A DNA stretch of 64,000 nucleotides from Microbulbifer pacificus (GCF_002959965.1 NZ_PREV01000026.1:844501-908500); one strand, 5' to 3'; counted from the stretch's first letter, positions 1 through 10,285 are shown. The notes: generated by a model from the letters alone, not told the origin. A program made the numbers and translations.

Positions 1-131
1 TCCGCGCATTTGCAAAAACGCAGGACATCGTCCCGCAGTATTGTCGATAGGGCAGCAGTGCAGTTCTTGATCCTGAATTACGACAGTGACGTCGTCCTGT
101 AATTTCCAACTCTGGATACAGGGGATTCACA

Positions 132-1574
132 ATGATAAGAAGTATCCGCACTTGCTTTATCGCGATGATGTTTGCTGCAGCAGGCAGCGCTCATGCCGAA
201 CCTGGTGACTACGGTTTTTGGACGACCCTCGGTAATCTGATTTCACCACCGAGTGCCAACAATCCAGTGACCGCAGGTCAGACCCAGGGAATGTACCCAC
301 TCACTCCCGACAATCCCTCATTCAATGACGGATTTGATCCGGGAGACTACAACAGCTGGCAAAAGGTCGACGTCCCCATCAGCAGTGGCGCCATGTGTGG
401 CAACGGCTCACCCTTCAAATTTTTTGTGTACCGGGTACCCGATACCAGCAATACACTGTTTTACTTTGAAGGCGGCGGTGCCTGCTGGGATTACGAAAGC
501 TGTTCCGGGCAGGCGGGGATTCGCGGAGCGCGCAACCCAAATGGCATTCCGGATAATTATGTCCAGAACATCAACCTACTGGATTTCCAGAATTCCTCCA
601 ATCTCGCCACCGCAGCCGTATCACCGCTGATTTATACCCACCACCCCTACAACCAATTCAAAACCGGTGAATGGAATCTCGTCTATGTGCCCTACTGCAC
701 GGGCGATATCTACGTCGGTGACAAGACCGAAATTTACGAAGATCCAACCGGCCAGAACCCGGACCTGGTCTGGCATCACAACGGGTTGCGTAATGTACAG
801 TCCGTGGTTTCCTGGGTGAAAAACAATTTGCAGAAACCCAAACAGATGGTGGCGGCCGGCTGCAGTGCCGGCAGTATCGGCGCGTTGCTGAACTATTCGA
901 AACTGCGTCAGGATATGGCCGTGGATTACGGTTATCTCATCGACGATTCCGGTCCACTGTATAAGGCGCCCCTCAACAGTAACGATATAGACAGCTATCC
1001 ATCGGCACCGCTGCACAATGAAGTGCTGAGCTCCTGGACGAGCTTCACACCCGGCGATACGACGGCCGTCAACCCCATCAACATGCTGGCGAGTATTACG
1101 CCCGGATTCGACCGCAATGAACTGGCCAGCCTGTACTCGGGGCTTTCCGCGAAATTTCCAGGGGACCGGCTGGGGATGACGCATTTCCTCGCCGATGGCA
1201 ATTTCTCATCCTATTCCTATGAGCGCTTTCATCCAGACATTTACAACGATCCGGACGCGGACTCCCGTCTCAACAAGCTGAGACAGAAATGGCAACACGA
1301 TACCCATAACAACCTGATTCCATTGCTGGAGCAGACACCGAACTGGAGTTACTACTTCCCGATGTATCGAAATTTCAATGAAAGCCACTGCACCACCATA
1401 CTCGATCTCGAATATGGTGAAATCGCCGAGCACGGCCTTGTACTGAGGGATTTCCTGAATAATGTCGTCAATTATCAGGGCGGCGCCCCCATGCGCGCCT
1501 ATGAGTCAGACCAGGTTTCCGATTTTGAAAACAACAACAACTGGTTCTACGACCTGGTAGGTGGCCTGCTGTAA
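132..1574 (+). CDS. Secreted pectin acetylesterase-family esterase
   Basis: A 480-residue secreted hydrolase of the pectinacetylesterase/Notum family. Residues 1-22 form a signal peptide with a likely cut after SAHA. The nucleophile elbow is GCSAGS with Ser245, and His419 in ESHCTT is a candidate catalytic His; the catalytic Asp is probably in the ADGNF segment. Family members deacetylate esterified polysaccharides such as pectin, but bacterial substrates are often untested. The ATG has GGGGAT about ten bases upstream. There are no other pectin genes nearby, so the substrate is open. A strong terminator follows. The family call is firm; the substrate is inferred. Confidence 0.85.
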   Translation: MIRSIRTCFIAMMFAAAGSAHAEPGDYGFWTTLGNLISPPSANNPVTAGQTQGMYPLTPDNPSFNDGFDPGDYNSWQKVDVPISSGAMCGNGSPFKFFVYRVPDTSNTLFYFEGGGACWDYESCSGQAGIRGARNPNGIPDNYVQNINLLDFQNSSNLATAAVSPLIYTHHPYNQFKTGEWNLVYVPYCTGDIYVGDKTEIYEDPTGQNPDLVWHHNGLRNVQSVVSWVKNNLQKPKQMVAAGCSAGSIGALLNYSKLRQDMAVDYGYLIDDSGPLYKAPLNSNDIDSYPSAPLHNEVLSSWTSFTPGDTTAVNPINMLASITPGFDRNELASLYSGLSAKFPGDRLGMTHFLADGNFSSYSYERFHPDIYNDPDADSRLNKLRQKWQHDTHNNLIPLLEQTPNWSYYFPMYRNFNESHCTTILDLEYGEIAEHGLVLRDFLNNVVNYQGGAPMRAYESDQVSDFENNNNWFYDLVGGLL

Positions 1575-1590
1575 CGCGACTCCATAAATA

Positions 1591-1622
1591 AAAAGCCCCC
1601 GGGGTTACGGGGGCTTTTTTTT
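1591..1622 (+). terminator. Bidirectional rho-independent terminator
   Basis: An 11-bp stem (AAAAGCCCCCG at 1591-1601 with CGGGGGCTTTT from 1608) ends in a T run on the plus strand. The minus strand reads into T-rich sequence as well, so it can end both the esterase and the convergent gene at 1636-2271. Confidence 0.93.
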
Positions 1623-1635
1623 GGCGTAGCGGAAT

Positions 1636-2271
1636 TCAGGAGCCGTAGGCCTGCTCTCTCGCCTCCTGCAGACGCTTGCGCAGGTACTCGTCACGGCTCA
1701 TACCATCGGGAAAGCGATCCAACGCACGGACTTCCGCAACAATCTTCCGCTCCAGTGCCTTGTATTCCGCGAAGCCGGGTACGTCCTGATAGGGATCATA
1801 TGCGTCCACGCTGTGCTGTGTACGCTGCCGGTACTCATCCAGAAGGCTCTCCGCGGCAGCGTTGAATGTCGCTTTGTCCACACTGGTTTGCTCAAGCCAC
1901 CTCAGTTTCAGCGCCAACACCTCATAGGCCAGCATACCGCCGTCGCGCTCAATCTCGTCGATCAGCTTCCACGCGGCTTCCGCATTGTCGTAACTTTCCA
2001 GATCAGAGAAATACGCCTGCAGCGATTCCTTGCGCGCTTCGCGCTCCAGGTATCGTCGCACGTTCGGATGTGACATCACCGCATCCAGCGACGGAGTTTG
2101 GTTGTCGCCAGCATCTGGAGTATGGGGATCCGTATGAGATTCAGTTGCAGTAGTATCAGGATACTGAGCGCCGGGTAAGACATCAGATTTCTGGTCTGGG
2201 TGCAGATAAGTGGCAATCGCGGCACCGAGAACAAGACATGTGGCGACCGCGGACGGCAGCAGTTTTTTCAT
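1636..2271 (-). CDS. Unrecognised membrane-anchored protein
   Basis: A 211-residue protein I do not recognise. The start chosen is the ATG at 2271, preceded by GGAGGCACA, an excellent Shine-Dalgarno; an in-frame upstream ATG at 2379 lacks this and adds an unlikely N-terminus. Residues 4-24 are a hydrophobic signal or anchor segment. Next comes a Thr/Asp/Pro-rich linker of about 35 residues, then a strongly charged, mostly helical domain rich in Glu, Arg, Ala and Leu. The helical part recalls lipase-chaperone-like helical repeats, but the protein is too short for LifO and no lipase is adjacent. It is convergent with the esterase across a shared terminator. Confidence 0.75.
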   Translation of the reverse strand: MKKLLPSAVATCLVLGAAIATYLHPDQKSDVLPGAQYPDTTATESHTDPHTPDAGDNQTPSLDAVMSHPNVRRYLEREARKESLQAYFSDLESYDNAEAAWKLIDEIERDGGMLAYEVLALKLRWLEQTSVDKATFNAAAESLLDEYRQRTQHSVDAYDPYQDVPGFAEYKALERKIVAEVRALDRFPDGMSRDEYLRKRLQEAREQAYGS

Positions 2272-2433
2272 TGTGCCTCCATTATTGTTATTCAGCGTCA
2301 CAGTGTATCTGGGTCGCCAAGCACTTCGAATGGCAGACCAACAGTAAAGGAGGCGGGAGCCGCCAAGATTCGCGGCCAAACAGTCAGATTTTCCATCCGT
2401 ACAACGAGCGGAAGTAATCCGGCATCGCTGCTC

Positions 2434-2691
2434 TCAGGACTTCACCCAGGTAACAGGTTCGTGGTCGTGCTTGTCTGCGCAGGGAGTAGCCTTTGGCGGA
2501 ACATAACCCACACGTTCGGCTGGCGCTGAGTGTTTCTGCTCCCAGTAGGCTACCGCTTCTGCGCACAGCAGCTTTTGCTGCGCCGACAACGCGACACCAT
2601 TCGGCCACTTACCCAGCTCGATCGCGCGCTTCAGGCTGCCGATAATTTGCGGGTTGAGAATCTGCAGCAGTTCATCCAAAGACTGGAACAT
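2434..2691 (-). CDS. yeaC: DUF1315 (YeaC-family) protein
   Basis: An 85-residue cytoplasmic protein of the DUF1315 family, whose function is unknown. The family signature is clear: an N-terminal helix ending in SLKRAIELGKWPNG, then LSAQQKLLCAEAVAYWEQKH. E. coli YeaC has the same ELGKWPDG and glutamine-rich layout and a similar length. It lies just downstream of the alpha-operon terminator. The Shine-Dalgarno is weak, so translation may be modest. Confidence 0.82.
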   Translation of the reverse strand: MFQSLDELLQILNPQIIGSLKRAIELGKWPNGVALSAQQKLLCAEAVAYWEQKHSAPAERVGYVPPKATPCADKHDHEPVTWVKS

Positions 2692-2756
2692 TGGTACTAC
2701 CGTTAGAAATACTTGCTTAAAAAATACTTATGTCGAAATCTTGCCCCGGATAAAAA

Positions 2757-2781
2757 GAAAGCCGGTCAATGACCGGCTTTC
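2757..2781 (-). terminator. Terminator of the alpha ribosomal operon
   Basis: AAAGCCGGTCA (2758-2768) pairs with TGACCGGCTTT (2770-2780). On the minus strand the hairpin is followed by a T-rich tract (TTTCTTTTTAT), so it ends transcription leaving rplQ. Confidence 0.92.
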
Positions 2782-2828
2782 CTTCACTCGGCACATATAA
2801 TGTACCGATCAACCTAAAGCGCAGAGCC

Positions 2829-3221
2829 TCAGGCTTCCGCAGCCTCTACGGCTTCGCCCGCAACCGGACGATCCACCAGCTCTACGTAAGCCATCGGAGC
2901 CTTGTCGCCAGCGCGGAAGCCGCATTTCAGAATGCGGATGTATCCGCCCGGGCGGGCTTCGTAACGGGGACCCAGCTCGTCAAACAGCTTGCGCACAGCA
3001 TCCTTGTCACGGATACGGGCAAAAGCCAGACGACGATTGGCAACACTGTCTTTCTTGGCCAGGGTGATCAGCGGCTCGGCAACGCGACGCAGCTCCTTGG
3101 CTTTCGGCAGTGTGGTTTTGATCAGTTCGTGCTCTACCAGAGAAGCGGTCATGTTCTTGAACATGGCCTTACGGTGAGAGCTGGTACGACTGAATTTACG
3201 GCCACTATAGCGATGACGCAT
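2829..3221 (-). CDS. rplQ: 50S ribosomal protein L17
   Basis: A 130-residue L17 of the large subunit, last gene of the alpha operon. The N-terminus [17 protein letters not shown] and the [19 protein letters not shown] segment are diagnostic. Length matches the E. coli protein (127). It lies 122 bases after rpoA and before a strong terminator. The C-terminus ([11 protein letters not shown]) is Ala/Glu-rich, as is common in gammaproteobacteria. Confidence 0.98.
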   Translation of the reverse strand: MRHRYSGRKFSRTSSHRKAMFKNMTASLVEHELIKTTLPKAKELRRVAEPLITLAKKDSVANRRLAFARIRDKDAVRKLFDELGPRYEARPGGYIRILKCGFRAGDKAPMAYVELVDRPVAGEAVEAAEA

Positions 3222-3343
3222 AACTCAATTCCTCACGACTTTCATTGCTTTCTCAGCAAGTCGTCTGGGAGTGGTGATGGCCTGCGGCTTACACCACTCG
3301 GTTTTTCTTCACAAGGGCGGGCAGTACCCGCGCCACAAATGCT

Positions 3344-4354
3344 TTACAGGGAGCTCAGCTTGCTGTCGCCCTTGAGGCTGGCCGGCGGCCAGTTCTCGAG
3401 GCGCATACCCAGGGACAGACCACGAGAAGCCAGAACATCCTTGATCTCGGTCAGGGACTTCTTGCCCAGGTTCGGGGTCTTCAGCAGTTCTACTTCGGTA
3501 CGCTGAATCAGGTCGCCGATGTAGTAGATGTTTTCCGCTTTCAGACAGTTTGCCGAACGCACGGTCAGTTCCAGGTCGTCTACCGGACGCAGCAGCACCG
3601 GATCAACTTCCTCTTCCTTCGCTTCCGGCTGGGAGTCTTTCTCGCCTTCCAGGTCCACAAATACTGCCAGCTGTTGCTGCAGAATGGTGGCGGCGCGGCG
3701 GATCGCCTCTTCCGGATCCAGAGTACCGTTGGTCTCCAGGTCCAGAACCAGCTTGTCCAGGTCGGTGCGCTGCTCAACACGCGCGGACTCCACGCTGTAA
3801 GAAACGCGACGAACCGGGCCGAAGGAGGCATCCAGCTGCAGGCGACCGATGGAGCGGGTCTCATCCTCGTCTTCGCGACGGGCGTCGGCGGGCTGATAGC
3901 CGCGGCCGCGCGCAACGGTCAGACGCAGATTGAGCTGCACATCGCCGGTAATGTTGGCAATAACATGCTCGGGGTTCACGATTTCGATGTCGTGATCCAC
4001 CTGAATGTCGCCAGCGGTTACCGGGCCCGGGCCCTTCTTGCTCAGACTCAGCACTGCCTGGTCCTTGCCGTGCATCACCACCGCAATTTCCTTCAGGTTG
4101 AGCAGGATTTCAATTACATCTTCCTGCACACCTTCAATTGCACTGTACTCATGCTCAACACCGTCGATTTCCACTTCGGTGACGGCGCAGCCGGGCATGG
4201 AGGACAGCAGGATGCGGCGCAGTGCGTTGCCGAGAGTGTGGCCGAAACCACGCTCCAGCGGTTCCAGAACCACTTTGGCGTGGTTCTGGTTGTACTCGGT
4301 GACGTCAATACGACGAGGTGTCAAAAACTCGTTGACAGCAGTCTGCATAGCCAT
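3344..4354 (-). CDS. rpoA: RNA polymerase alpha subunit
   Basis: A 336-residue alpha subunit; the E. coli protein has 329. The N-terminal assembly domain contains [18 protein letters not shown] and [15 protein letters not shown]. An acidic linker (EAKEEEVDP) leads to the C-terminal domain, whose helix-hairpin segment [19 protein letters not shown] contacts UP elements and activators. Translation could begin at the ATG at 4354 or at the second Met at 4348; the latter aligns better with MQGSVTEFLKP of E. coli. It is in the alpha operon between rpsD and rplQ. Confidence 0.98.
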   Translation of the reverse strand: MAMQTAVNEFLTPRRIDVTEYNQNHAKVVLEPLERGFGHTLGNALRRILLSSMPGCAVTEVEIDGVEHEYSAIEGVQEDVIEILLNLKEIAVVMHGKDQAVLSLSKKGPGPVTAGDIQVDHDIEIVNPEHVIANITGDVQLNLRLTVARGRGYQPADARREDEDETRSIGRLQLDASFGPVRRVSYSVESARVEQRTDLDKLVLDLETNGTLDPEEAIRRAATILQQQLAVFVDLEGEKDSQPEAKEEEVDPVLLRPVDDLELTVRSANCLKAENIYYIGDLIQRTEVELLKTPNLGKKSLTEIKDVLASRGLSLGMRLENWPPASLKGDSKLSSL

Positions 4355-4393
4355 ACCTGTATTACAGTTTTATTCCTTAAATGGAACAGAGCC

Positions 4394-5014
4394 TTACTTG
4401 GAGTAGAGTTCCACGATAAGGTTTTCATTGATTTCTGCCGGCAGATCGACACGGTCCGGAACACGCTTGAAGGTACCTTCCAGCTTGCTCGCGTTCACGT
4501 CTACCCACTCAACGTCACCACGCTGTGCAGCGAGGGCAACGGAGTTCTGGATGCGCATCTGCTTTTTGGCCTTCTCGCGAATGGAAATGACATCACCTTC
4601 CTTCACTTGGTAAGAAGGGATGTTCACAGTAGTGCCATTCACCAGGATCGCCTTGTGAGCCACCAGCTGACGTGCTTCGGAGCGGGTGGAGCCGAAGCCC
4701 ATGCGGTAAACCACGTTGTCCAGACGTTTTTCAAGGAGTTGCAGCAGGTTTTCACCAGTTGCCCCTTTCAGGCGCGCCGCTTCCTTATAGTAGTTGCTGA
4801 ACTGCTTTTCCAGCACACCGTAGATACGACGTACTTTTTGCTTTTCACGCAGCTGAACGCCGTAGTCGGACAGGCGACCGCGACCGGCGCCATGAACGCC
4901 AGGCTTGGTTTCCGCGCGGCACTTTGACTCGTGCGGGCGAACGCCGGATTTCAGCTGAAGATCGGTACCTTCCCGGCGGGAAAGTTTACATTTTGGTCCA
5001 ATATAACGTGCCAT
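4394..5014 (-). CDS. rpsD: 30S ribosomal protein S4
   Basis: A 206-residue S4, the same length as in E. coli. It begins [19 protein letters not shown] and carries the S4 RNA-binding module around residues 95-155 ([22 protein letters not shown]). S4 starts 30S assembly and in E. coli represses its own operon by binding a pseudoknot ahead of rpsM. A comparable leader could lie in the long 5' region upstream of rpsM here. Confidence 0.98.
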   Translation of the reverse strand: MARYIGPKCKLSRREGTDLQLKSGVRPHESKCRAETKPGVHGAGRGRLSDYGVQLREKQKVRRIYGVLEKQFSNYYKEAARLKGATGENLLQLLEKRLDNVVYRMGFGSTRSEARQLVAHKAILVNGTTVNIPSYQVKEGDVISIREKAKKQMRIQNSVALAAQRGDVEWVDVNASKLEGTFKRVPDRVDLPAEINENLIVELYSK

Positions 5015-5029
5015 TTCGTCAACCCCCTC

Positions 5030-5419
5030 TTACACGCGACGTTTCTTGGGCGGACGACATCCGTTATGCGGAATCGGCGTCACGTCGGTGATGTTGGTGA
5101 TCTTGTAGCCGCAGTTGTTCAGGGCGCGAACAGCGGATTCACGACCCGGGCCTGGGCCCTTAACTTCGACATCAAGGTTTTTCAGGCCGTATTCCTGGGC
5201 GGCAGTACCTGCGCGCTCAGCGGCAACCTGGGCTGCGAATGGGGTGCTCTTACGAGAACCGCGGAAACCGGAGCCACCTGCAGTAGCCCAGCTCAGAGTG
5301 TTGCCCTGACGGTCAGTGATCGTCACGATCGTGTTGTTAAACGATGCGTGGATGTGGGCAACACCGTCGACAACGGTCTTTTTGACCTTTTTGCGAACAG
5401 TAGTTTTTGGCTTAGCCAT
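5030..5419 (-). CDS. rpsK: 30S ribosomal protein S11
   Basis: A 129-residue S11 of the platform of the small subunit. Its core motifs [20 protein letters not shown] and the C-terminal [18 protein letters not shown] are diagnostic. Length equals the E. coli protein. It is flanked by rpsM and rpsD in the usual alpha-operon order. Confidence 0.98.
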   Translation of the reverse strand: MAKPKTTVRKKVKKTVVDGVAHIHASFNNTIVTITDRQGNTLSWATAGGSGFRGSRKSTPFAAQVAAERAGTAAQEYGLKNLDVEVKGPGPGRESAVRALNNCGYKITNITDVTPIPHNGCRPPKKRRV

Positions 5420-5459
5420 ACCTGTATCCTAAATCCTGTACTAGTGAAGACCGGCGCGA

Positions 5460-5816
5460 TTACTTACGAATCGGCTTGCGCGGACCCTTACGGGTACGGG
5501 CGTTTGTCTTGGTACGCTGACCGCGAAGCGGCAGGCTGCGACGGTGACGCAGACCGCGGAAGCAACCCAGATCCATCAGACGCTTGATGTTCATGGACAC
5601 TTCACGACGCAGATCACCCTCAACGGTCAGTTTCGCAACTTCACCGCGGATGGTTTCGATCTGTTCTTCGGACAGTTCACTAAGTTTGGTGGATTCAGCG
5701 ATACCTACCGCTGCCAGAATAGACTTGGCCGTAGTGCGACCGACACCATAGATATGGGTCAGGGAGATCACGGCGTGCTTGTGGTCTGGTACGTTTACAC
5801 CAGCAATACGTGCCAT
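5460..5816 (-). CDS. rpsM: 30S ribosomal protein S13
   Basis: A 118-residue S13, first gene of the alpha operon. The start chosen is the ATG at 5816, giving [17 protein letters not shown] as in E. coli; an in-frame ATG at 5831 would add five residues. The tail [21 protein letters not shown] contacts the A and P sites and the subunit bridge. A consensus-like promoter lies about 115 bases upstream (5931-5959), leaving room for a regulatory leader. Confidence 0.98.
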   Translation of the reverse strand: MARIAGVNVPDHKHAVISLTHIYGVGRTTAKSILAAVGIAESTKLSELSEEQIETIRGEVAKLTVEGDLRREVSMNIKRLMDLGCFRGLRHRRSLPLRGQRTKTNARTRKGPRKPIRK

Positions 5817-6261
5817 AGAGGCATACTCCACGTATTGTGAACCGGCGCTACTTGGTAATGGCGCGGCTCAATTCTCGATTCGGCGCTGACAGCGAATAAA
5901 AAGCCACCAGCACCACCAAAAAGGCGCGCAAGAATAGCTTTTCATACACCAAATTGCAATAGCCCACCCTCCCAGGGCCTCGACCCGGGGAAAATGGACG
6001 ACAGTCAACGCCCCCTTTTGAAACTTTCAAGACCACAAATTTTGTGGTTTTTCAGTCTCGTCGCAAACCGGGAGATTTGCGATGCGCCTTTTTACACGGG
6101 GCTGTGCAAGAAGGCAAATCTTTAACACTCTGCTCGAGCCGGAAACCCGGACCCTGAACAGACCGGCGTCGCTAACAACCCTCCCTGGGGTGGACACCAG
6201 CCCGGCCATCCGTGGCCGGTCGCTAATCGGCGCTAACAGCTACGCTGCCTGGACGCGCCGA
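5817..6261. other. Long rpsM-rpmJ intergenic region with hairpins
   Basis: This 445-base stretch has no gene I can support. In many gammaproteobacteria the rpmJ-rpsM gap is much shorter (about 150 bases in E. coli). It holds the alpha-operon promoter (5931-5959), a small palindrome TTGAAACTTTCAA (6018-6030), ACCACAAA/TTTGTGGT (6032-6048), TCGCAAA/TTTGCGA (6061-6082) and CCGGCCA/TGGCCGG (6204-6221). Parts of it resemble the two inverted repeats at 45.7-46.0 kb. The segment nearest rpsM is the expected place for an S4-binding leader. Confidence 0.7.
5931..5959 (-). promoter_or_regulatory. Sigma-70-like promoter for the alpha operon
   Basis: On the minus strand TTGCAA (5959-5954) and TATTCT (5936-5931) are separated by exactly 17 bases. 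Transcription would start near 5924, giving an untranslated leader of roughly 108 bases before rpsM. Confidence 0.65.
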
Positions 6262-6378
6262 TTAACCCTGCCGCTGCTTGTGACGCGGCTCGGCGCTGCA
6301 GATTACCCGCAGAACGCCTTTGCGACGTACGATTTTGCAGTTACGGCAGATCTTTTTGATAGAAGCGCGTACTTTCAT
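6262..6378 (-). CDS. rpmJ: 50S ribosomal protein L36
   Basis: A 38-residue L36. The protein reads [14 protein letters not shown] and ends [10 protein letters not shown]. The zinc ligands Cys11, Cys14, Cys27 and His33 of the zinc-binding form are all present. It lies between secY and the alpha operon, as in E. coli. Zinc-binding L36 is often backed up by a zinc-free paralogue elsewhere, which this window cannot show. Confidence 0.97.
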   Translation of the reverse strand: MKVRASIKKICRNCKIVRRKGVLRVICSAEPRHKQRQG

Positions 6379-6417
6379 GACCTTACCTCAATTCACTCCT
6401 GCTGCTGGGGCTACCGA

Positions 6418-7764
6418 TTAACGGCGGCCATAGCCTTGCAGATTCGCCTTTTTCATCAACCCTTCGTACTGGTGTGACAGCAGGTGCGATTGAACCTGAG
6501 CCATGAAGTCCATCACTACGACCACAACGATCAGCAGCGAGGTACCTCCCAGATAGAAAGGAATGTTCAGCCCGACCACCAGGAACTGCGGCAGCAGGGA
6601 GACCAGCGCGATGTAAACGGCACCCACCAGAGTCAGACGAGTCAGCACGCTGTCGATATAACGCGCAGTTTGCTCGCCGGGGCGGATACCGGGCACATAG
6701 GCACCGGATTTTTTCAGGTTATCTGCAACTTCATTCGGGTTGAACATCAACGCCGTATAGAAGAAGCAGAAGAAGCCAATCAACAGTGCGAACAGAATAA
6801 TGTTCAGCGGCTGACCGGGGCCCAACTGCAATGCCATCCACTGCAGAATCTGGGCACCGATACCTTCGCCACCCTGACCGAACCACTGCGCCAGAGTCGC
6901 AGGGAACAGCAGGATACTGCTGGCAAAAATCACCGGAATCACACCGGCCATATTGACCTTCAGCGGCAAGTGGCTGGACTGCGCAGCCGGCGCCTGGGAG
7001 TAACGTCCCGCCTGACGACGCGCGTGGTTAATAGTGATGCGGCGCTGACCGCGCTCCATAACCACGACGAAGTACACAACGGCGATCGCCACAAAACCAA
7101 TCGCCAGCAGCATCAGGATATGCAGCTCACCCTGGCGCGCTTGCTCGAATGCCTGGCCAATGGCACTGGGCAGGCCGGCGACGATACCGGCAAAAATCAG
7201 CATCGAAATGCCATTGCCTACGCCGCGCTCCGTGATCTGTTCGCCCAGCCACATCATGAACACCGCACCGGTTACCAGTGACACAACGGCCACAAAGTAG
7301 AAACCGAATGCCGGTTCAGCGGAGTAAGCCAGGTTCTGACCGGCGAGACCAAAGGTCATACCGATACCCTGGATCAGCGCCAGCAACACCGTCAGATAAC
7401 GGGTGTACTGGTTGATCTTACGGCGCCCTGCGTCACCTTCCTTCTTTAACGCCTCCAGAGAAGGCGTTACCGCGGTCATCAACTGCATGATGATGGACGC
7501 GGAGATGTACGGCATGATGCCGAGGGCCAGAATACTCATCCGCTCCAGTGCACCACCGGAGAACATGTTGAACAGACCAAGGATGGTTCCCTGGTTCTGG
7601 TTGAACAGATTCGCCAGCTTTTCCGGATCAATACCGGGCACCGGAATGTGAGTTCCAATGCGATACACGAGTATCGCGAGAAACAGAAAACGAAGGCGAG
7701 CCCAAAGCTCGCCTAATCCCTTGCCGTTGCCCAGGGAGTTAACACCAGATCCTGGTCGTGCCAT
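6418..7764 (-). CDS. secY: Protein translocase subunit SecY
   Basis: A 448-residue channel subunit of the SecYEG translocon in the inner membrane. Ten hydrophobic segments can be traced from [21 protein letters not shown] to the C-terminal [20 protein letters not shown]. The plug-region signature [21 protein letters not shown] and the cytoplasmic loop [14 protein letters not shown] are present. It follows rplO in the spc operon, and its partner secE is at 34.3 kb in this same window. Confidence 0.98.
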   Translation of the reverse strand: MARPGSGVNSLGNGKGLGELWARLRFLFLAILVYRIGTHIPVPGIDPEKLANLFNQNQGTILGLFNMFSGGALERMSILALGIMPYISASIIMQLMTAVTPSLEALKKEGDAGRRKINQYTRYLTVLLALIQGIGMTFGLAGQNLAYSAEPAFGFYFVAVVSLVTGAVFMMWLGEQITERGVGNGISMLIFAGIVAGLPSAIGQAFEQARQGELHILMLLAIGFVAIAVVYFVVVMERGQRRITINHARRQAGRYSQAPAAQSSHLPLKVNMAGVIPVIFASSILLFPATLAQWFGQGGEGIGAQILQWMALQLGPGQPLNIILFALLIGFFCFFYTALMFNPNEVADNLKKSGAYVPGIRPGEQTARYIDSVLTRLTLVGAVYIALVSLLPQFLVVGLNIPFYLGGTSLLIVVVVVMDFMAQVQSHLLSHQYEGLMKKANLQGYGRR

Positions 7765-7776
7765 TGGGGCCTCGAT

Positions 7777-8211
7777 TTAGTCTTCTACTTTTCCGCCAGC
7801 AGCTTCGATGGCTGCTTTAGCACCCTTGGTGACACTCAGACCTTTCACGGTAACCGCTTTGGTCAGTTCACCAGACAGGAACACTTTGGCGCGCTTAATG
7901 TGGCTGCCGATAATATCGGCATTCTTCAGCGCTGCCAAATCAATCGTGTCACCGTCTACCTTTGCCAGCTCCGCCAGACGCACTTCCGCTACAAAGCGGC
8001 CGACGCGAGAGGTGAAGCCGTACTTCGGCAGGCGCTTCTGCAAAGGCATCTGACCGCCTTCGAAGCCCGGACGAACACGTCCGCCGGAACGGGATTTTTG
8101 ACCCTTGTGGCCACGGCCGCCGGTTTTACCCAGGCCGCTACCAATACCACGGCCAACACGCTTACTGCTGTGCTTGTGGCCTTCTGCGGGAGACAACTCA
8201 TTCAAACGCAT
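7777..8211 (-). CDS. rplO: 50S ribosomal protein L15
   Basis: A 144-residue L15, the E. coli length. It begins [20 protein letters not shown] and has the Gly/Arg-rich segment [19 protein letters not shown] that threads into 23S rRNA. It sits between rpmD and secY, two bases from rpmD, consistent with coupled translation. Confidence 0.98.
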   Translation of the reverse strand: MRLNELSPAEGHKHSSKRVGRGIGSGLGKTGGRGHKGQKSRSGGRVRPGFEGGQMPLQKRLPKYGFTSRVGRFVAEVRLAELAKVDGDTIDLAALKNADIIGSHIKRAKVFLSGELTKAVTVKGLSVTKGAKAAIEAAGGKVED

Positions 8212-8212
8212 G

Positions 8213-8398
8213 TTATGCCTCCTCCACTTTTACGAGGTAATTCACCTTGTTGATCATGCCGCGCACAGAGGGAGTGTCTTCCACTTCCACGGTGTGACCG
8301 ATGCGGCGCAGACCCAGACCAGCGACGCACGCCTGATGATTCTTCAGACGACCGGCGACGCTCTTGACCTGGGTGACTTTGATGGTCTTCTTAGCCAT
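8213..8398 (-). CDS. rpmD: 50S ribosomal protein L30
   Basis: A 61-residue L30 with the typical [20 protein letters not shown] start and [20 protein letters not shown] core. E. coli L30 has 59 residues. It is placed between rpsE and rplO as in the canonical spc operon, after a 68-base spacer. Confidence 0.97.
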   Translation of the reverse strand: MAKKTIKVTQVKSVAGRLKNHQACVAGLGLRRIGHTVEVEDTPSVRGMINKVNYLVKVEEA

Positions 8399-8466
8399 GA
8401 CTCATTCACTCAAAGCAAGTTTCAGAACGGACCGCAGCGATTTTGCTGCCACGGCCCGAAACCGAA

Positions 8467-8976
8467 TCAGTTCAGGATTTCTTCCACAGACTTGCCACGC
8501 TTGGCGGCAACGTCTTCCGGGCTGCTCATTTTGCCCAGCGCACTGAAGGTGGCGCGAACGACGTTTACCGGGTTGGTAGAGCCGTAGCACTTGGCCAGTA
8601 CGTTGTGGACACCAGCCATTTCCAGTACGGAGCGCATGGCACCGCCGGCGATTACACCGGTACCCTGGGAAGCGGGCTGCATGTAAACCTTGGAACCGCC
8701 GTGACGACCGTTGGTAGCGTACTGAATGGTGTCACCGTTCAGATCTACCTGGATCATGTTGCGACGTGCAGCTTCCATTGCCTTCTGGATGGCAACCGGC
8801 ACTTCACGCGCCTTGCCACGACCAAAGCCAACACGGCCATTGCCGTCGCCAACTACGGTCAGAGCGGTGAACGCGAAAATACGACCACCCTTTACGGTTT
8901 TGGCAACACGATTGACCTGAACCAGTTTTTCCTGGAGGCCTTCGTCGTTGCCTTTCTCGACTTTTTCTCTAGCCAT
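8467..8976 (-). CDS. rpsE: 30S ribosomal protein S5
   Basis: A 169-residue S5; E. coli has 167. The dsRNA-binding-like N-terminal domain includes [19 protein letters not shown] and [18 protein letters not shown], the region where fidelity and spectinomycin changes map. The C-terminal domain carries [16 protein letters not shown]. The residues visible look wild type. It is in spc-operon order between rplR and rpmD. Confidence 0.98.
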   Translation of the reverse strand: MAREKVEKGNDEGLQEKLVQVNRVAKTVKGGRIFAFTALTVVGDGNGRVGFGRGKAREVPVAIQKAMEAARRNMIQVDLNGDTIQYATNGRHGGSKVYMQPASQGTGVIAGGAMRSVLEMAGVHNVLAKCYGSTNPVNVVRATFSALGKMSSPEDVAAKRGKSVEEILN

Positions 8977-8986
8977 AACTCAACCC

Positions 8987-9337
8987 TTAGAATTTCAGAC
9001 CGGCTTCACGGGCAGCGTCTGCCAGGGCCTTTACACGGCCGTGGTATTTGAAACCGCTACGATCGAAGGCTACCGCTTCAACGCCAGCGGCTTTCGCACG
9101 CTCAGCGATCAGGGTGCCAACGGCTTTCGCAGCGTCGACGTTACCGGTTTTGCTTTCACGCAGGTCCTTGTCCAGAGTAGAGGCTGAAGCCAATACCTTG
9201 TCGCCATCGGCAGACAGGATCTGTGCGTAGATGTGGCGGGGCGTGCGGTTCACTGTCAGGCGAACGGCGCCCAGCTCACGCATTTTGGCGCGGGCACGAC
9301 GTGCACGACGCAAGCGAGATTGCTTCTTAACGTTCAT
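8987..9337 (-). CDS. rplR: 50S ribosomal protein L18
   Basis: A 116-residue L18 that binds 5S rRNA in the central protuberance. The basic N-terminus [19 protein letters not shown] and the core [20 protein letters not shown] are diagnostic, as is the end [20 protein letters not shown]. It lies ten bases from rpsE. Confidence 0.97.
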   Translation of the reverse strand: MNVKKQSRLRRARRARAKMRELGAVRLTVNRTPRHIYAQILSADGDKVLASASTLDKDLRESKTGNVDAAKAVGTLIAERAKAAGVEAVAFDRSGFKYHGRVKALADAAREAGLKF

Positions 9338-9346
9338 ATCTATGCC

Positions 9347-9880
9347 TTACTTCTTCTTGGCCTCTTTGCGATACACACGCTCGTCAGCGTAACGGACACC
9401 CTTACCTTTGTAGGGCTCCGGCGGACGGAACGCGCGGATCTCAGCGGCCACTTGACCCAACAGCTGCTTGTCGCTGCTCTTCAGTACGATTTCAGTCTGA
9501 CTCGGAGTTTCGGCGGACACACCTTCCGGCAGATCGTAATCGACCGGGTGAGAGAAGCCGAGACTCAGGTTTACGGACTTACCTGCGGCTTTCGCACGGT
9601 AACCCACGCCGACCAGTTGCAGTTTCTTTTCGAAACCCTGACTGACACCGACCACCATATTGCTTACCAGCGCGCGGGTAGTGCCGGCGAGGGCACGAGC
9701 CTGCTTGGAACCATTGCGTGCAGCAAAGGTCAGCTGGTTTTCTTCCTGCTTCACTTCCACATCGCTGTGGACAGAGAATTTCAGGTTGCCATTTCCGCCT
9801 TTAACAGCGATGTCCTGACCCTTAAGGTCAACGGAAACGCCAGCGGGGATGCTTACGGGACTATTAGCTACTCGAGACAT
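9347..9880 (-). CDS. rplF: 50S ribosomal protein L6
   Basis: A 177-residue L6, same length as in E. coli. Its two similar domains are visible. The C-terminal signature [15 protein letters not shown] sits near the sarcin-ricin loop, where elongation factors bind. It begins [15 protein letters not shown]. Spacing to rpsH and rplR is about ten bases on each side. Confidence 0.98.
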   Translation of the reverse strand: MSRVANSPVSIPAGVSVDLKGQDIAVKGGNGNLKFSVHSDVEVKQEENQLTFAARNGSKQARALAGTTRALVSNMVVGVSQGFEKKLQLVGVGYRAKAAGKSVNLSLGFSHPVDYDLPEGVSAETPSQTEIVLKSSDKQLLGQVAAEIRAFRPPEPYKGKGVRYADERVYRKEAKKK

Positions 9881-9892
9881 ATCAACCCCCGC

Positions 9893-10285
9893 TTAGAATA
9901 CGGTGCAGAGCACTTCGCCGCCGACACCAGCCTGACGGGCCGCGCGATCGGTCATCACACCCTTGGAGGTGGAGACGATAGCGATGCCCAGGCCACCGCG
10001 AACGGAAGGCAGTGCTTTTTTACCGGAATAAGCGCGCAGGCCCGGACGGGAAACCCGGTCCAGCTCGGCGATTACCGGCTTGCCCTGGAAGTATTTCAGC
10101 TCGATGGTCAGTTCAGGCTTGGCACCTTCGCTGACAGCAACGTCAGAAACATAACCTTCGCTCTTCAGAACGTTGGCCACAGCTACTTTCAGTTTTGAAG
10201 AAGGCATAGAAACACTGCCCTTGCCGCGCGCCAGGGCGTTGCGGACGCGGGTCAGCATATCTGCCAACGGATCTTGCATACTCAT
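9893..10285 (-). CDS. rpsH: 30S ribosomal protein S8
   Basis: A 130-residue S8 that binds the central domain of 16S rRNA. It begins [17 protein letters not shown] and ends with the signature [19 protein letters not shown] and [10 protein letters not shown]. In E. coli S8 represses the spc operon by binding mRNA near rplE; whether that site is kept here cannot be judged by eye. Confidence 0.98.
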   Translation of the reverse strand: MSMQDPLADMLTRVRNALARGKGSVSMPSSKLKVAVANVLKSEGYVSDVAVSEGAKPELTIELKYFQGKPVIAELDRVSRPGLRAYSGKKALPSVRGGLGIAIVSTSKGVMTDRAARQAGVGGEVLCTVF

